The position numbers and the translations under genes are program-made. This document shows, one piece after another, positions 8,604-17,907 of a DNA stretch of 64,000 bases. This DNA comes from G963664835 sp963664835 (GTDB lineage Bacteria; Chloroflexota; UBA6077; FW602-bin22; JBCLEL01): NCBI GenBank assembly GCA_963664835.2, contig CAXXUG010000010.1, positions 1-64,000 of the forward strand, written 5' to 3'. The notes under the pieces were generated by a model. It was given only the letters and a program-made list of their open reading frames with translations. It did no database searches and was not told the origin of the DNA. Position 1 is the first letter of the stretch, and each line of letters opens with the position of its first letter.

Positions 8604-9805
8604 CAACTGGGTCCCTGGCGGGCAGGCGGATCGTGCTGGGCGTCACCGGCAGTATCGCCGCCTTCAAGGCGGTGGGACTGGCGGGCGAGCTAGTAAAGGG
8701 CGGCGCCAAGGTGGATGTCGTGATGACGACCGCCGCAACCAAGTTCGTGGCGCCGTTGAGCTTTCAAGCGATCACCCACAGACCAGTTGTCACGGACCTG
8801 TTCCGTTCGGACGCGGAGTTGGAAATCAGCCACGTGAGTCTCGGTCAAGGAGCGGATCTGATGATCGTCGCGCCGGCTAGCGCGGACGCGATCGCGCGAA
8901 TGGCGTTGGGACTGGCCGATGATCCATTGAGCACCACCTATTTGGCGACGCAAGCGCCGGTATTAGTGGCGCCGGCGATGGAAACCACGATGTTCGAGAG
9001 TCCAGCCACCCAAGCGAATCTGCGAACGCTCATCGAACGTGGGGTGAGGATAGTGGGGCCGGCGAAGGGGCGGCTTGCGTCCGGCAGTGAAGGACTTGGT
9101 CGAATGGTCGAGCCGGCGGAGATTGTAGAGGCGGCCAAGTCCATGCTCAGCCGGGGACAAGATCTGGCCGGCCGGCGCATCGTCGTCACGGCCGGAGGAA
9201 CGCGGGAACCGATCGATCCTGTCCGATACCTGGGAAACCGATCCTCGGGCCGCATGGGGCACGCAATCGCGGAAGCGGCAGGGAGCCGCGGCGCAGAGGT
9301 ATCGCTCATCACCTCCGCAATCCAAACGGCGCCCTCTGTCAGAAAGACGGTATCTGTAGATACGGCCCTAGAAATGAAAGCGGCTGTGGAAGCGGAAGCT
9401 GTGCACGCAGACGCACTGATCATGGCGGCGGCAGTGGCCGATTTTCGTCCATCACGCCCTTCAGGCCAAAAGATCAAGAAGCGAGGCCGCTCACTCAGCA
9501 TAGACTTGGAAGAGAATCCGGACATAGTGGCCGGCCTAAAACGCGACGGCTTGGTAAAGTTCGGATTCGCGGCGGAGACCGAGAATCTGATCGAGAACGC
9601 GCGCGCCAAGATCGACGCAAAGGGCCTTGACGCGATTGTAGCGAATGACGTGACCTCACCGGACAGCGGCTTCGGATCTGAGACCAATCGAATCACCTTC
9701 ATCGAAAGAACCGGCCGGATGCGGGAGTACCCATTGATGTCTAAGATTGAGGTGGCAGAAGTCATATTGGACCATCTTGTTGAAACTCTGTCGGTGAGAG
9801 AATAG
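8600..9805 (+). CDS. coaBC: Bifunctional phosphopantothenoylcysteine decarboxylase / phosphopantothenate-cysteine ligase
   Basis: CoaB joins cysteine to 4'-phosphopantothenate and the FMN-dependent CoaC domain decarboxylates the product. At 401 residues it is full length. The CoaC half (about 1-185) has GVTGSIAAFKAVGLAGEL, FQAITHRPV with the catalytic-type His, and a PAMETTMFESPATQAN segment where most members have Asn after PAM. The CoaB half has VTAGGTREPIDPVRYLGNRSSG, AAVADFRP, KIKK and ATGG-type nucleotide contacts. It is translationally coupled to coaX. A 243-nt gap separates it from the panBC operon. Confidence 0.96.
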   Translation: MTTGSLAGRRIVLGVTGSIAAFKAVGLAGELVKGGAKVDVVMTTAATKFVAPLSFQAITHRPVVTDLFRSDAELEISHVSLGQGADLMIVAPASADAIARMALGLADDPLSTTYLATQAPVLVAPAMETTMFESPATQANLRTLIERGVRIVGPAKGRLASGSEGLGRMVEPAEIVEAAKSMLSRGQDLAGRRIVVTAGGTREPIDPVRYLGNRSSGRMGHAIAEAAGSRGAEVSLITSAIQTAPSVRKTVSVDTALEMKAAVEAEAVHADALIMAAAVADFRPSRPSGQKIKKRGRSLSIDLEENPDIVAGLKRDGLVKFGFAAETENLIENARAKIDAKGLDAIVANDVTSPDSGFGSETNRITFIERTGRMREYPLMSKIEVAEVILDHLVETLSVRE

Positions 9806-10048
9806 AATCTCGGCCTGTTGAGATGTAGGTTGGCACGGATTAGCATAGTCGGCGGCTAATACCATCAGGGTCCGGCCGCAAGCTCAACGAAGACCAAAAC
9901 CGAATAACCTGCGCCAGTTAAGCAAGAAATCCCGCTTGGACTCCCCGGTGGAGCCGAGACGGCGTACACCTCATCTGGCATCCGCCATTGACAACGCCGT
10001 CCGGCATCGCCAAGAGCCGGGCGGCGTTCGTGGTTTTCAGAGGTGGAG

Positions 10049-11023
10049 ATGAGTAGGGATCAGCAGGCTAGGGTGCCAGGTCTGAAGATCGGCCATTACA
10101 CGGATTCGGCCGGCGGGACCGGATGTACCGTCTCCCTTTGCCCAAGTGGCGCGGTATGCGGCGTTGACGTGCGTGGTTCCGCTCCGGGAACTCGTGAGAC
10201 AGATGCCCTATCCACTACCGCCCTGGTGGAAGCGGTGCACGGCGTCTTACTGACTGGCGGCAGCGCGTTCGGCCTCGCCACGGCTGACGGTGTTATGGAA
10301 TATCTCTCTGAGCAGGGTATTGGTTACCAAACCCAAGTTCGCCCGGTCCCTGTCGTACCGGCAGCGGTAATCTTTGACCTCGCGGTAGGAGACAGCTCAT
10401 CCAGACCCGGAAGGGAGGCTGGGCGTTCAGCATGCGAGGTTGCGCGCGAGCGCGCGCCGGCCGAGGGATCGGTCGGCGCCGGCGCTGGGGCGACGGTTGC
10501 AAAGCGATTGGGAAGTAGCCGGATGATCAAATCAGGCATTGGCTACGCCGCCGAGCAGCTGTCAAACGGTCGTGTTTTGGCGGCCCTGGTTGTCGTGAAT
10601 GCCGCCGGCGACGTGTACGACTACCGAAGCGGCGAACTGATCGCCGGGCCACGCGGAGGCCGGCCTGGCAACGATCAGACGACCCTGTTTGCCGACGATG
10701 GTCCGCTATCGACCAACACTACGATAGGCATCGTAGCTACGGATGTGCCGTTGCTCCGTTGGCAGGCTCAGAAGCTCGCACAATGCGCGCAGGACGGAGT
10801 GGCGCTCTCGATTCGGCCGGCACACACGATGTTCGATGGCGATACGTTTTTCGCCCTGTCCACAAACCCTGCCAATGAGTCAGTTGTCTCCCCTCAATTC
10901 CTAAGTGAGCTCGGCTGGAAAGCTACCAAGCTAGTCTGCAGGGCGATCGAACGAGGCGTCCGGCTCGCTTCGGGCTCTCACGGCGTGCCGGCGGTGTCCG
11001 AAATCGGGACGAGAGAACAATGA
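10049..11023 (+). CDS. P1 family peptidase (DmpA/BapA-like, autoprocessing amidohydrolase)
   Basis: Members of this family are Ntn-type hydrolases that self-cleave to make an N-terminal Ser/Thr nucleophile. Characterised relatives are L-aminopeptidase/D-esterases and beta-aminopeptidases that release beta-alanine. The 324-residue protein shows PGLKIGHYTD, GCTVSLCPSGAVCGVDVRGSAPGTRETD, GVLLTGGSAFGLATADGVM, and the candidate self-cleavage site Asn223-Thr224 in LSTNTTIGIVATD. The start is ATG 10049 with AGAGG 5 nt upstream. Its stop overlaps the next gene by ATGA, making it the first gene of a coupled set with DUF2520, panB and panC. That context suggests a role in pantothenate supply. Confidence 0.88.
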   Translation: MSRDQQARVPGLKIGHYTDSAGGTGCTVSLCPSGAVCGVDVRGSAPGTRETDALSTTALVEAVHGVLLTGGSAFGLATADGVMEYLSEQGIGYQTQVRPVPVVPAAVIFDLAVGDSSSRPGREAGRSACEVARERAPAEGSVGAGAGATVAKRLGSSRMIKSGIGYAAEQLSNGRVLAALVVVNAAGDVYDYRSGELIAGPRGGRPGNDQTTLFADDGPLSTNTTIGIVATDVPLLRWQAQKLAQCAQDGVALSIRPAHTMFDGDTFFALSTNPANESVVSPQFLSELGWKATKLVCRAIERGVRLASGSHGVPAVSEIGTREQ

Positions 11024-11946
11024 GAAAGAAGTCGCTGATGGAAAGCGAATCGATCTGCGTAGTCGGCAATGGGCGCCTGGGAACAACGCTGGCCGGCGGG
11101 TTGGTTCGGGCAGGCTTTCGATCAGTGACATTGGCCGCAAGGAGATTTCCCGACGAAGACCGGGCACACAGTGCCGGCCTGGGAATAGGGATATCCCACC
11201 TGGCAGAGACCGAACTGAAGGCGTTTCGGGCGGTTTTCATCGTTCTGCCGGACAGCGTCGTGCCCGGTTTTGCGGCGGCGCAAGAGTGGACGGCCGGCCA
11301 ACTTGTCCTGCATTGCAGCGGGGGGCTCGACCGCAGCGTGCTGGGTGCCGCGGAGGAGATTGGCGCGACGACGGCGTCCTTACATCCAATTCAGACGTTT
11401 TCTGGGCGTTGGCTGCCGGCTGACCTTCTCGCCGGTATTACGTTTGGCGTCGAGGCCACGGGTAAGGCACGCGAGTACATTGCAAAAATGGTTGAGCGAT
11501 TGGGCGGCCGCCCGATTGACGTACCGAGCGGGCTAAAGCCGGCATACCACCTGGCGGCAGTGTTCTCGTCCAACTACCTGGTCACTTTGATGTCAGCGGC
11601 GTTTGCGCTTTGGGACCGAATCGAGCCGGAACAACCCGACCGCGCGGTGTCGGCACTGCTTCCGATTGTCCGGCAGACACTAGAGAACGTCTCTGACCAA
11701 GGTGTCACCCAGGCGCTGACCGGGCCGATTAGCCGAGGCGACGTCGCAACGGTCGAGGCGCATATTCGTGAACTCAAATCTTACGATGAGAAGCTCACCG
11801 AACTCTACCAGTGTCTTGGTCTCTATACGGTGGAGCAAATGGTGGCAAATGGCCGCATGGAACGGAGAGAGGCTGAGCCGGTTCGCGCATCGTTGATGGG
11901 CCATGGCCGGCGGAGTCACGTACCCAGCAAGGGAGGCACGGAATGA
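11020..11946 (+). CDS. Rossmann / DUF2520 protein, candidate ketopantoate reductase
   Basis: The 308-residue protein has an N-terminal NAD(P)-binding fold (ICVVGNGRLGTTLAGGLVRAGF) and a C-terminal helical DUF2520 domain (about 165-290, with GLKPAYHLAAVFSSNYLVTL and the ALTGPISRGD element). The layout is the same as ketopantoate and 6-phosphogluconate-type reductases. It overlaps the P1 gene upstream and panB downstream by 4 nt each. No recognisable panE is present in the window, and DUF2520 genes beside panC are known elsewhere (for example next to panC in mycobacteria). A role in the ketopantoate to pantoate step is an inference from position and fold. Confidence 0.8.
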   Translation: MRKKSLMESESICVVGNGRLGTTLAGGLVRAGFRSVTLAARRFPDEDRAHSAGLGIGISHLAETELKAFRAVFIVLPDSVVPGFAAAQEWTAGQLVLHCSGGLDRSVLGAAEEIGATTASLHPIQTFSGRWLPADLLAGITFGVEATGKAREYIAKMVERLGGRPIDVPSGLKPAYHLAAVFSSNYLVTLMSAAFALWDRIEPEQPDRAVSALLPIVRQTLENVSDQGVTQALTGPISRGDVATVEAHIRELKSYDEKLTELYQCLGLYTVEQMVANGRMERREAEPVRASLMGHGRRSHVPSKGGTE

Positions 11947-12812
11947 GGACCAGCACGGTCAATATTCGAAACATGAAGCGGCGCCGGGATCCCATCGTAG
12001 CGATTACGGCTTACGACTATACGTTCGCGCAACTGGCGGACCGCGCCGGGGCCCATATGTTGCTGGTTGGCGACAGTCTTGGAATGGTGGTCCAGGGCCA
12101 CGATACGACTCTGCCGGTGACACTCGACGAGATGATCTATCACAGCGGAATTGTTGCGCGTGCGGCGCAGAACCCAATGGTCGTAGCGGATTTGCCGTTC
12201 ATGTCGTTCCAAGTGTCTTCGGATCAAGCGGTGTCGAGCGCGGGCAGGGTGATGAAGGAGGCGTTAGTAGATGCGGTCAAGCTCGAAGGAGGGGAGCAAA
12301 TCGCACCGACGGTCCGACGCCTGACCGCGGCCGGCATTCCGGTCGTGGGTCACATTGGATTGACGCCGCAATCGGTCCATCAACTCGGCGGCTACAAGGT
12401 GCAAGGGAAAACTATGGAGGCAGCGCGTCGACTCATCGCCGACGCAGAGGCACTCGACGAGGCCGGCGCATTCGCGATCGTGCTGGAAACGATTCCGGCT
12501 CAGTTGGCTAGAGCTATAACTGAGCGCGTGGCAGCCGCCACGATAGGAATTGGCGCCGGTGTAGATTGCGATGGACAGATTCAGGTACTACACGACGTGC
12601 TGGGACTCGTGTCAGATTTGAACCCGCGCCACGCGAAGAAGTACGTTGACCTCGCACAGATCGTCGGGAGTGCGTTGGGGAGCTACTGTAGCGAAGTGAG
12701 CGAACGCAAGTTTCCTGGCCCAGAGCACGCCGCGCCGCTGAAAGCAGAGGTAGAGGAGGCACTGGCGGAGGAATTCGGCTCCGGCGCAGCCCTCGGAGCC
12801 AGCCACGAATGA
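11943..12812 (+). CDS. panB: 3-methyl-2-oxobutanoate hydroxymethyltransferase
   Basis: PanB adds a hydroxymethyl group from methylene-tetrahydrofolate to ketoisovalerate to give ketopantoate. The 289-residue TIM barrel has the expected motifs: ITAYDYTFAQLADRAG, LLVGDSLGMVVQGHDTTLPVTLDEM (metal-binding Asp), VKLEGG, GHIGLTPQSVHQLGGYKVQGK, and VLETIP with the catalytic Glu. The C terminus has a charged extension. It sits between DUF2520 and panC with ATGA overlaps on both sides. Confidence 0.97.
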   Translation: MRTSTVNIRNMKRRRDPIVAITAYDYTFAQLADRAGAHMLLVGDSLGMVVQGHDTTLPVTLDEMIYHSGIVARAAQNPMVVADLPFMSFQVSSDQAVSSAGRVMKEALVDAVKLEGGEQIAPTVRRLTAAGIPVVGHIGLTPQSVHQLGGYKVQGKTMEAARRLIADAEALDEAGAFAIVLETIPAQLARAITERVAAATIGIGAGVDCDGQIQVLHDVLGLVSDLNPRHAKKYVDLAQIVGSALGSYCSEVSERKFPGPEHAAPLKAEVEEALAEEFGSGAALGASHE

Positions 12813-13645
12813 GAGTTGTGCGCACTCTAGACGATCTCAGGGGCGCACGGGCTGAGTTGGCCAAGCCGGTGGGTCTGGTACCGACGATGGGATTCTTGCA
12901 CGAGGGTCACCTTAGTCTGATCCGGGCATCCAGGCAAGAATGCGCTTCGGTGATAGTGTCGATTTTCGTGAACCCGACTCAGTTCGGTCCGAGTGAAGAC
13001 CTCGGGCGCTATCCGCGGGATCTAGAACGAGACTTGGACGCAATCCGTCCGTATACGGACATCGTGTTCGCGCCAAGCGTCGAGTCGATATACCCCACCG
13101 GTTTCGATAGTCACATCGACGTTGGCAGTGTGTCCCAGCCGCTGGAAGGTGAGGCCCGCCCGGGACACTTTCAGGGAGTCGCGACGGTAGTGGCCAAGTT
13201 GTTCAATTTGGCACAGCCGGACTGCGCGTATTTTGGACAGAAGGATGCTCAGCAAGCTGCTGTAATCAACCAGATGATCGAGGACCTGAACTTTCCGGTC
13301 GAATTGAGGGTATTGCCCACCGTCAGGGAGGGGAACGGACTCGCGCTCAGCAGCCGCAATGTGTATCTGAGTCGCGAAGAGCGAGCGGCTGCAAGAGTTC
13401 TTCCGACCGCGCTGTTCGCAATTCGCGATAAATGGCGGGCCGGCGAGAACGACTGCGGCCGGCTGGTGGAGGTGGGGCGAGAGATGATCGCCCAAGAGCC
13501 GACGATCAAGTTGGAGTACCTGAGTATCGCCGATACCAGATCCCTGCAGGAATTGCCCCAGATCCAAGGATCGGCGTTGGTGTTGCTGGCTGCGCGCGTA
13601 GGTCGAGCCCGGCTGATCGACAATATTCTGCTGGGACGTGAGTGA
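12809..13645 (+). CDS. panC: Pantothenate synthetase (pantoate-beta-alanine ligase)
   Basis: PanC joins pantoate and beta-alanine using ATP. At 278 residues it has the usual length. It shows the adenylate-forming motifs: VPTMGFLHEGHLSLI with the HxGH signature, IFVNPTQFGPSEDLGRYPR, KLFNLAQPDCAYFGQKDAQQ, and the KMSKS-like LALSSRNVYLS. It is the last gene of the coupled operon. Its two substrates would come from panB plus a reductase, and from a beta-alanine source that is not a recognisable panD in this window. Confidence 0.97.
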   Translation: MRVVRTLDDLRGARAELAKPVGLVPTMGFLHEGHLSLIRASRQECASVIVSIFVNPTQFGPSEDLGRYPRDLERDLDAIRPYTDIVFAPSVESIYPTGFDSHIDVGSVSQPLEGEARPGHFQGVATVVAKLFNLAQPDCAYFGQKDAQQAAVINQMIEDLNFPVELRVLPTVREGNGLALSSRNVYLSREERAAARVLPTALFAIRDKWRAGENDCGRLVEVGREMIAQEPTIKLEYLSIADTRSLQELPQIQGSALVLLAARVGRARLIDNILLGRE

Positions 13646-13756
13646 GCCGGTCTGTGGTAAGTAGGCTGGCCAGGTTGCGGCGTCGGTGGCCAAAGCCGGG
13701 GCTTGAGCCGAACTTGAGGGTTCGAGAAGTAGCTTGAGCGTGTCTAGCGGTCGAGC

Positions 13757-14740
13757 TTAGCGGGCCGGCTTCTGGATGGATTCGACGTACGCTTGCAGCG
13801 ACGCTGAGTCGCTCACGTTGTAAGTGTCAACTGTCCGGTCTATCCGTCGCACCAGCGGGCTGAGCACACGGCCGGGACCTACCTCTACGACTGTGTTTAC
13901 GCCTTCATCGACCATGTGGTTGATGCTGCGGCTCCACTGCACTGACTCGGTGATTTGCCGGCAAAGCTCGGAGCGAATCTCGTCAGCGGTTGTGATTGCC
14001 TGGGCAGAAATGTTCGAAATGATAGGCACGTAGGCATCGGCCAGCCGCATGCGCAAGACTATGTCCTGAAACTGCTCGGCGGCGGTGTGCATGACTGGAG
14101 AGTGAGCAGCTATGCTCACTGCGAGCCGGACGACTTTTCGTGCTCCTTCGGTCACAGCGATTCGCATGGCCTCGGTAAGTGCGTTCAACTCACCCGAGAT
14201 GACGGTCTGGCCCGGCGAGTTAAAGTTCGCGATGCGAATCATTCCGTGCTCACTGGCACGCTCTACCACGTGTTCCACCTTGTCGTCAGTAAGTCCTAGC
14301 ACCGCGGCCATCCCGCCGGGCAACTTTTCGCCCATCTCACGCATGAGGTGACCCCTCGCGCGTACAAGCCGGGAGGCAGTCGAGAGGTCGAACACATTGG
14401 CTGCAAGAAGGGCGCTATATTCGCCAAGGCTGTGTCCTGCTACAAACTTTGGCTTTAGCTGAATTCCTACCTTGTCCACCTGTTCGCGGACAGCCGCCAT
14501 CAGCGCGGCATTCACCGCCAATACGGCAGGCTGAGCGTTTACTGTATCGTTTAGCTCTGACTCAGGGCCCTCAAAGCAAAGCTTGGCGACGTCAAAACCG
14601 AGCGATTCACTGACCTGGTGGAACACCCGTCGCGCCGCCTCGGAGAACTCGTAGATGTCGCGACCCATACCGATGTGTTGGGCGCCCTGGCCGGGGAAGA
14701 TAAAGGCTGTCACCGGCTGGGACGATGTGGCGCTGGTCAT
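13757..14740 (-). CDS. fabD: Malonyl-CoA:ACP transacylase
   Basis: FabD loads malonyl groups onto acyl carrier protein for fatty acid elongation. The 327-residue protein carries FIFPGQGAQHIGMG, the nucleophile elbow GHSLGEYSALLAA, the catalytic His in SIAAHSPVM, and the family ending GPGRVLSPLVRRI. AGGAG precedes the ATG. It is the last gene of the minus-strand fab cluster, convergent with panC. Confidence 0.97.
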   Translation of the reverse strand: MTSATSSQPVTAFIFPGQGAQHIGMGRDIYEFSEAARRVFHQVSESLGFDVAKLCFEGPESELNDTVNAQPAVLAVNAALMAAVREQVDKVGIQLKPKFVAGHSLGEYSALLAANVFDLSTASRLVRARGHLMREMGEKLPGGMAAVLGLTDDKVEHVVERASEHGMIRIANFNSPGQTVISGELNALTEAMRIAVTEGARKVVRLAVSIAAHSPVMHTAAEQFQDIVLRMRLADAYVPIISNISAQAITTADEIRSELCRQITESVQWSRSINHMVDEGVNTVVEVGPGRVLSPLVRRIDRTVDTYNVSDSASLQAYVESIQKPAR

Positions 14741-14816
14741 TTGCTGATTTCTCCTGTGTTAGCGAAGCTCGGGCTAATTAAACTGCTGCGACTCATCTCG
14801 GACTAACACTGAGTGC

Positions 14817-15560
14817 CTAGATTCCAAGGCCGCCATCAATGACGAATACCTGGCCGGTAATGTAATCTGCTCGATCGCTCGCCAGATAGGCGACCAGGCC
14901 GGCGACCTCTTCGGGTCTTCCCAACCTGCCCAGGGGTATCTGGGACAAAGCCATTTGCATCGCTCTATCGGTCATGTCGGTGATGATCTCGGTGTCGATC
15001 AACCCGGGTGCGACCGCGTTCACGGTGATTCCCCGGCTGGCGACTTCCCTTGCGACCGACTTGGTAAATGCTATCAGACCACCCTTGGAAGCAGAATAGT
15101 TGCTCTGGCCGGCATTGCCGCGGACCCCGGCTATTGAAGAGAGGTTCACGATGCGTCCGGACCTCTTTCGGATCATTGGTCGAAGGCAGGCTTTAGTAAC
15201 CAGGAAAGCGCCCTTGAGGTTGGTGTCAACAACCGTGTCCCAATCAGAATCGTCCATGCGCATCAGGAGGCCGTCCCGCACCACTCCGGCGTTGTTGATC
15301 AACAGATCGATCTGGCCCCATCGAGTCATCGCGGACTCAATGAGGCGGCCCGCTCCATCGCTGGTAGACACATCGGCCTGTAGAGATAATGCCTCGACAC
15401 CCTGCTGTTCAACGAGCTCCCGCACCTCTGAGACCGCGGTTTCGTTCGACAGGTAGTTAAGCGCCAGGTTGTAGCCATCGCCGGCCAGCTCCAGGGCTAT
15501 GCATCTTCCGATTCCTCTCGATGCGCCGGTTATGACGGCAACTTTTGGTGTGCTAGTCAT
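14817..15560 (-). CDS. fabG: 3-oxoacyl-ACP reductase
   Basis: FabG reduces 3-oxoacyl-ACP with NADPH. The 247-residue SDR has TGASRGIGRCIALELA, NNAGVVRDGLLMRM, the catalytic Ser in NLSSIAGVRG and YSASK, and the C-terminal YITGQVFVIDGGLGI. It lies between fabH and fabD on the same strand, with a 76-nt gap to fabD. Confidence 0.95.
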   Translation of the reverse strand: MTSTPKVAVITGASRGIGRCIALELAGDGYNLALNYLSNETAVSEVRELVEQQGVEALSLQADVSTSDGAGRLIESAMTRWGQIDLLINNAGVVRDGLLMRMDDSDWDTVVDTNLKGAFLVTKACLRPMIRKRSGRIVNLSSIAGVRGNAGQSNYSASKGGLIAFTKSVAREVASRGITVNAVAPGLIDTEIITDMTDRAMQMALSQIPLGRLGRPEEVAGLVAYLASDRADYITGQVFVIDGGLGI

Positions 15561-15590
15561 CGGTTCTAGTGATCCACGTTACTTAAGGAA

Positions 15591-16655
15591 TCAGCTCAGA
15601 ACCGACTCGGCGAGGAGCCGACCCTCTGACGTTGCGCTTACGACCGGCTCGGCAGTCCATCGAACCACCCCGGCAGCCCAGGTAAGGCCGGCGCCAAATC
15701 CCACGAGAGCAATATTGTGGCCCGGCTGGACCAGCCCAGATTCGATGGCCTCGCAAAGCGCGATAGGTATTGAGGCCGAGGAAGTGTTGCCGTAGCGATC
15801 TACGTTTGTAAACACTCTATCGGCCGGCAGGTTCAGCGTCCTAGCCGCCGACCGAATTATCCTCAAATTGGCCTGGTGAGGAATGAACAGGTCGATGTCC
15901 TCGCTGCCAAGGTTTGCCTGCCTGATGGCCTGGGCAGTCGATCGGGTCATCGCAGTTACGGCGAACCGATACACCTCGTTGCCGTTCATCTTCAGGTAGT
16001 GCTTGCGACCGTCCACCGTATCGCGGCTGGCCGGCTGGAGAGACCCGCCGGCAGGGACGATGAGATGGTCGAAGCCGGAGCCATCAGATCCCAACACGGA
16101 AGACTGAACCCCGGCCGGTTGATCGGTCGCCTGAATCACAACCGCGCCGGCACCATCGCCAAAGAGCACGCAAGTACTCCGGTCGGACCAATCAATAACT
16201 TGGCTGAGGGTATCGGAGCCAATTATCAACACATTCCGGTTGATTCCTGACGTAACAAGTTGAGTTCCGACAGAAAGGCCATAGACAAATCCTGCGCAGG
16301 CCGCATTCAGATCGAATGCACCTGCGCGATTGGCTCCCAGACCATCCTGGACCATCGCGGCCACGGAGGGAAAGGGATAATCAGGGGTGATCGTGGCCAC
16401 GATTATCACATCGAGATCCTCGGCGGAAATGCCGGCGACTTCCAAGGCACGCTCGCCGGCCTCACGTGCGAGCGATGCGGTAGATTCGCCAGGGCCGATG
16501 ACCCGCCGCTCCACAATGCCGGTACGCGAGCGGATCCATTCATCGGAAGTATCCACCATCTGGGCAAGTTCATGGTTGGTGAGTACCTTACTTGGAAGTG
16601 CGTATCCCCAACCGACGATGCTCGCGTATCGATTCAACGTAAACTCCGATGTCAT
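15591..16655 (-). CDS. fabH: 3-oxoacyl-ACP synthase III
   Basis: FabH starts fatty acid synthesis by condensing acyl-CoA with malonyl-ACP. The 354-residue protein has the active-site Cys in NAACAGFVYGLS, the His in DLFIPHQANLRI, and the Asn in VDRYGNTSSASIPIAL. The start ATG at 16655 is 10 nt after fabF, so the genes are co-transcribed. It is about 30 residues longer than E. coli FabH, because of extra N- and C-terminal residues. Confidence 0.95.
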   Translation of the reverse strand: MTSEFTLNRYASIVGWGYALPSKVLTNHELAQMVDTSDEWIRSRTGIVERRVIGPGESTASLAREAGERALEVAGISAEDLDVIIVATITPDYPFPSVAAMVQDGLGANRAGAFDLNAACAGFVYGLSVGTQLVTSGINRNVLIIGSDTLSQVIDWSDRSTCVLFGDGAGAVVIQATDQPAGVQSSVLGSDGSGFDHLIVPAGGSLQPASRDTVDGRKHYLKMNGNEVYRFAVTAMTRSTAQAIRQANLGSEDIDLFIPHQANLRIIRSAARTLNLPADRVFTNVDRYGNTSSASIPIALCEAIESGLVQPGHNIALVGFGAGLTWAAGVVRWTAEPVVSATSEGRLLAESVLS

Positions 16656-16665
16656 CTAGAGAAAC

Positions 16666-17907
16666 CTACTGTTCATACTTGCGGAAGATCAGTGTAGAGT
16701 TGTGTCCGCCCAGACCTATCGAGTTGGATAGCGCGGCCGGTACTTCGACATCACGGCTTGTGTTTGGGACATAGTCCAAATCACACTCGGGGTCTGGCGT
16801 TTGATAGTTAATGGTAGGTGGCACTTTGTCGTGCTTAACCGCCAGCGCACACACCATAGCTTCGACCGCGCCCGCGGCGCCCATCATATGGCCCAACATC
16901 GACTTTGTCGAGCTTACCATCACTCCATCGGCGGCATCACCGAAGACCTGCCGGATGGCATAGGTTTCGTACTTATCGTTCAGCTGAGTTCCGGTACCGT
17001 GGGGGTTTATGTAGTTGATATCTGAAGGCGAAAGGCCTGATTTCTTCACGGCCATAGCCATTGCCCGAATTGCGCCCTCCCCATTTTCAGCCGGCGCCGC
17101 GAGATCGTAGGCGTCATTCGTCGAGCCATAGCCGACGACTTGGGCGTAGATCTTGGCTCCTCGACGATGGGCATGCTCATCCGATTCGAGGACCACCATG
17201 CCGGAGCCTTCTGCCATAACGAATCCGTCTCGGTGCAGGTCAAATGGCTTGCATGCCTTGGTTGGATTGTCGTTGTCAGTCGCCAGCACTCGCATCACCG
17301 CGAACCCACCAAGCGAAACCTCAACAATTGCTGCGTCCGTACCGCCGGCCAGCACTACGTCGGCATCTCCACGACGGATCATCTCAGCTGCCTCACCGAT
17401 CGCGTGTCCGCCTGAGGCGCAAGCCGAGACGATGGCCATATTGGGACCCCTGATGCCGCAAGAGATTGCTACCTGGCCACTGGCCGAGTCCGGAAGCATG
17501 TTTTGCAAGAAAAAAGGATTCAGACGGTTGGGACCCTTCTTTTCGTACTGCTTTTGATTGTCAAGTAGAGTCTTTATTCCACCAATCGCCGATCCGACTA
17601 CGACACCTACGTTGTCCCGGTTTCCGACATTGACGGTGAACTCCGCGTCGGAGAGTGCCTGGCGGGCCGCAGCGACGGCGAATTGAACATTACGGTCCAT
17701 CCTCCGGGCCTGTTTCTTGTCGATGTAGTCCAATGGGTCGAAATTTCGAACTTCGCCGCTAATCCGTACGGCGAACCCTTCGGTGTCGAAGAGTGAAACC
17801 CGACCTATTCCTGATTTACCCTCGAGCAATCCATTCCAGGTACTGCAAATGTCATTTGCCAAAGGGGTCACCGCTCCCATGCCAGTAACAACCACTCTAG
17901 TGCTCAA
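16666..17907 (-). CDS. fabF: 3-oxoacyl-ACP synthase II (KAS II)
   Basis: It elongates acyl-ACP by decarboxylative condensation. The 413-residue thiolase-fold protein has the catalytic Cys in VSACASGGHAIGEA, and the two His in NPHGTGTQLND and TKSMLGHMMGAAGAVEAM. The TTG start at 17907 has an AGAGGATG site upstream. It is the first gene of the fabF-fabH-fabG-fabD run. An acpP gene, often just upstream of fabF, is not seen in the 258-nt gap. A second KAS II is at 48260-49528. Confidence 0.95.
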   Translation of the reverse strand: MSTRVVVTGMGAVTPLANDICSTWNGLLEGKSGIGRVSLFDTEGFAVRISGEVRNFDPLDYIDKKQARRMDRNVQFAVAAARQALSDAEFTVNVGNRDNVGVVVGSAIGGIKTLLDNQKQYEKKGPNRLNPFFLQNMLPDSASGQVAISCGIRGPNMAIVSACASGGHAIGEAAEMIRRGDADVVLAGGTDAAIVEVSLGGFAVMRVLATDNDNPTKACKPFDLHRDGFVMAEGSGMVVLESDEHAHRRGAKIYAQVVGYGSTNDAYDLAAPAENGEGAIRAMAMAVKKSGLSPSDINYINPHGTGTQLNDKYETYAIRQVFGDAADGVMVSSTKSMLGHMMGAAGAVEAMVCALAVKHDKVPPTINYQTPDPECDLDYVPNTSRDVEVPAALSNSIGLGGHNSTLIFRKYEQ

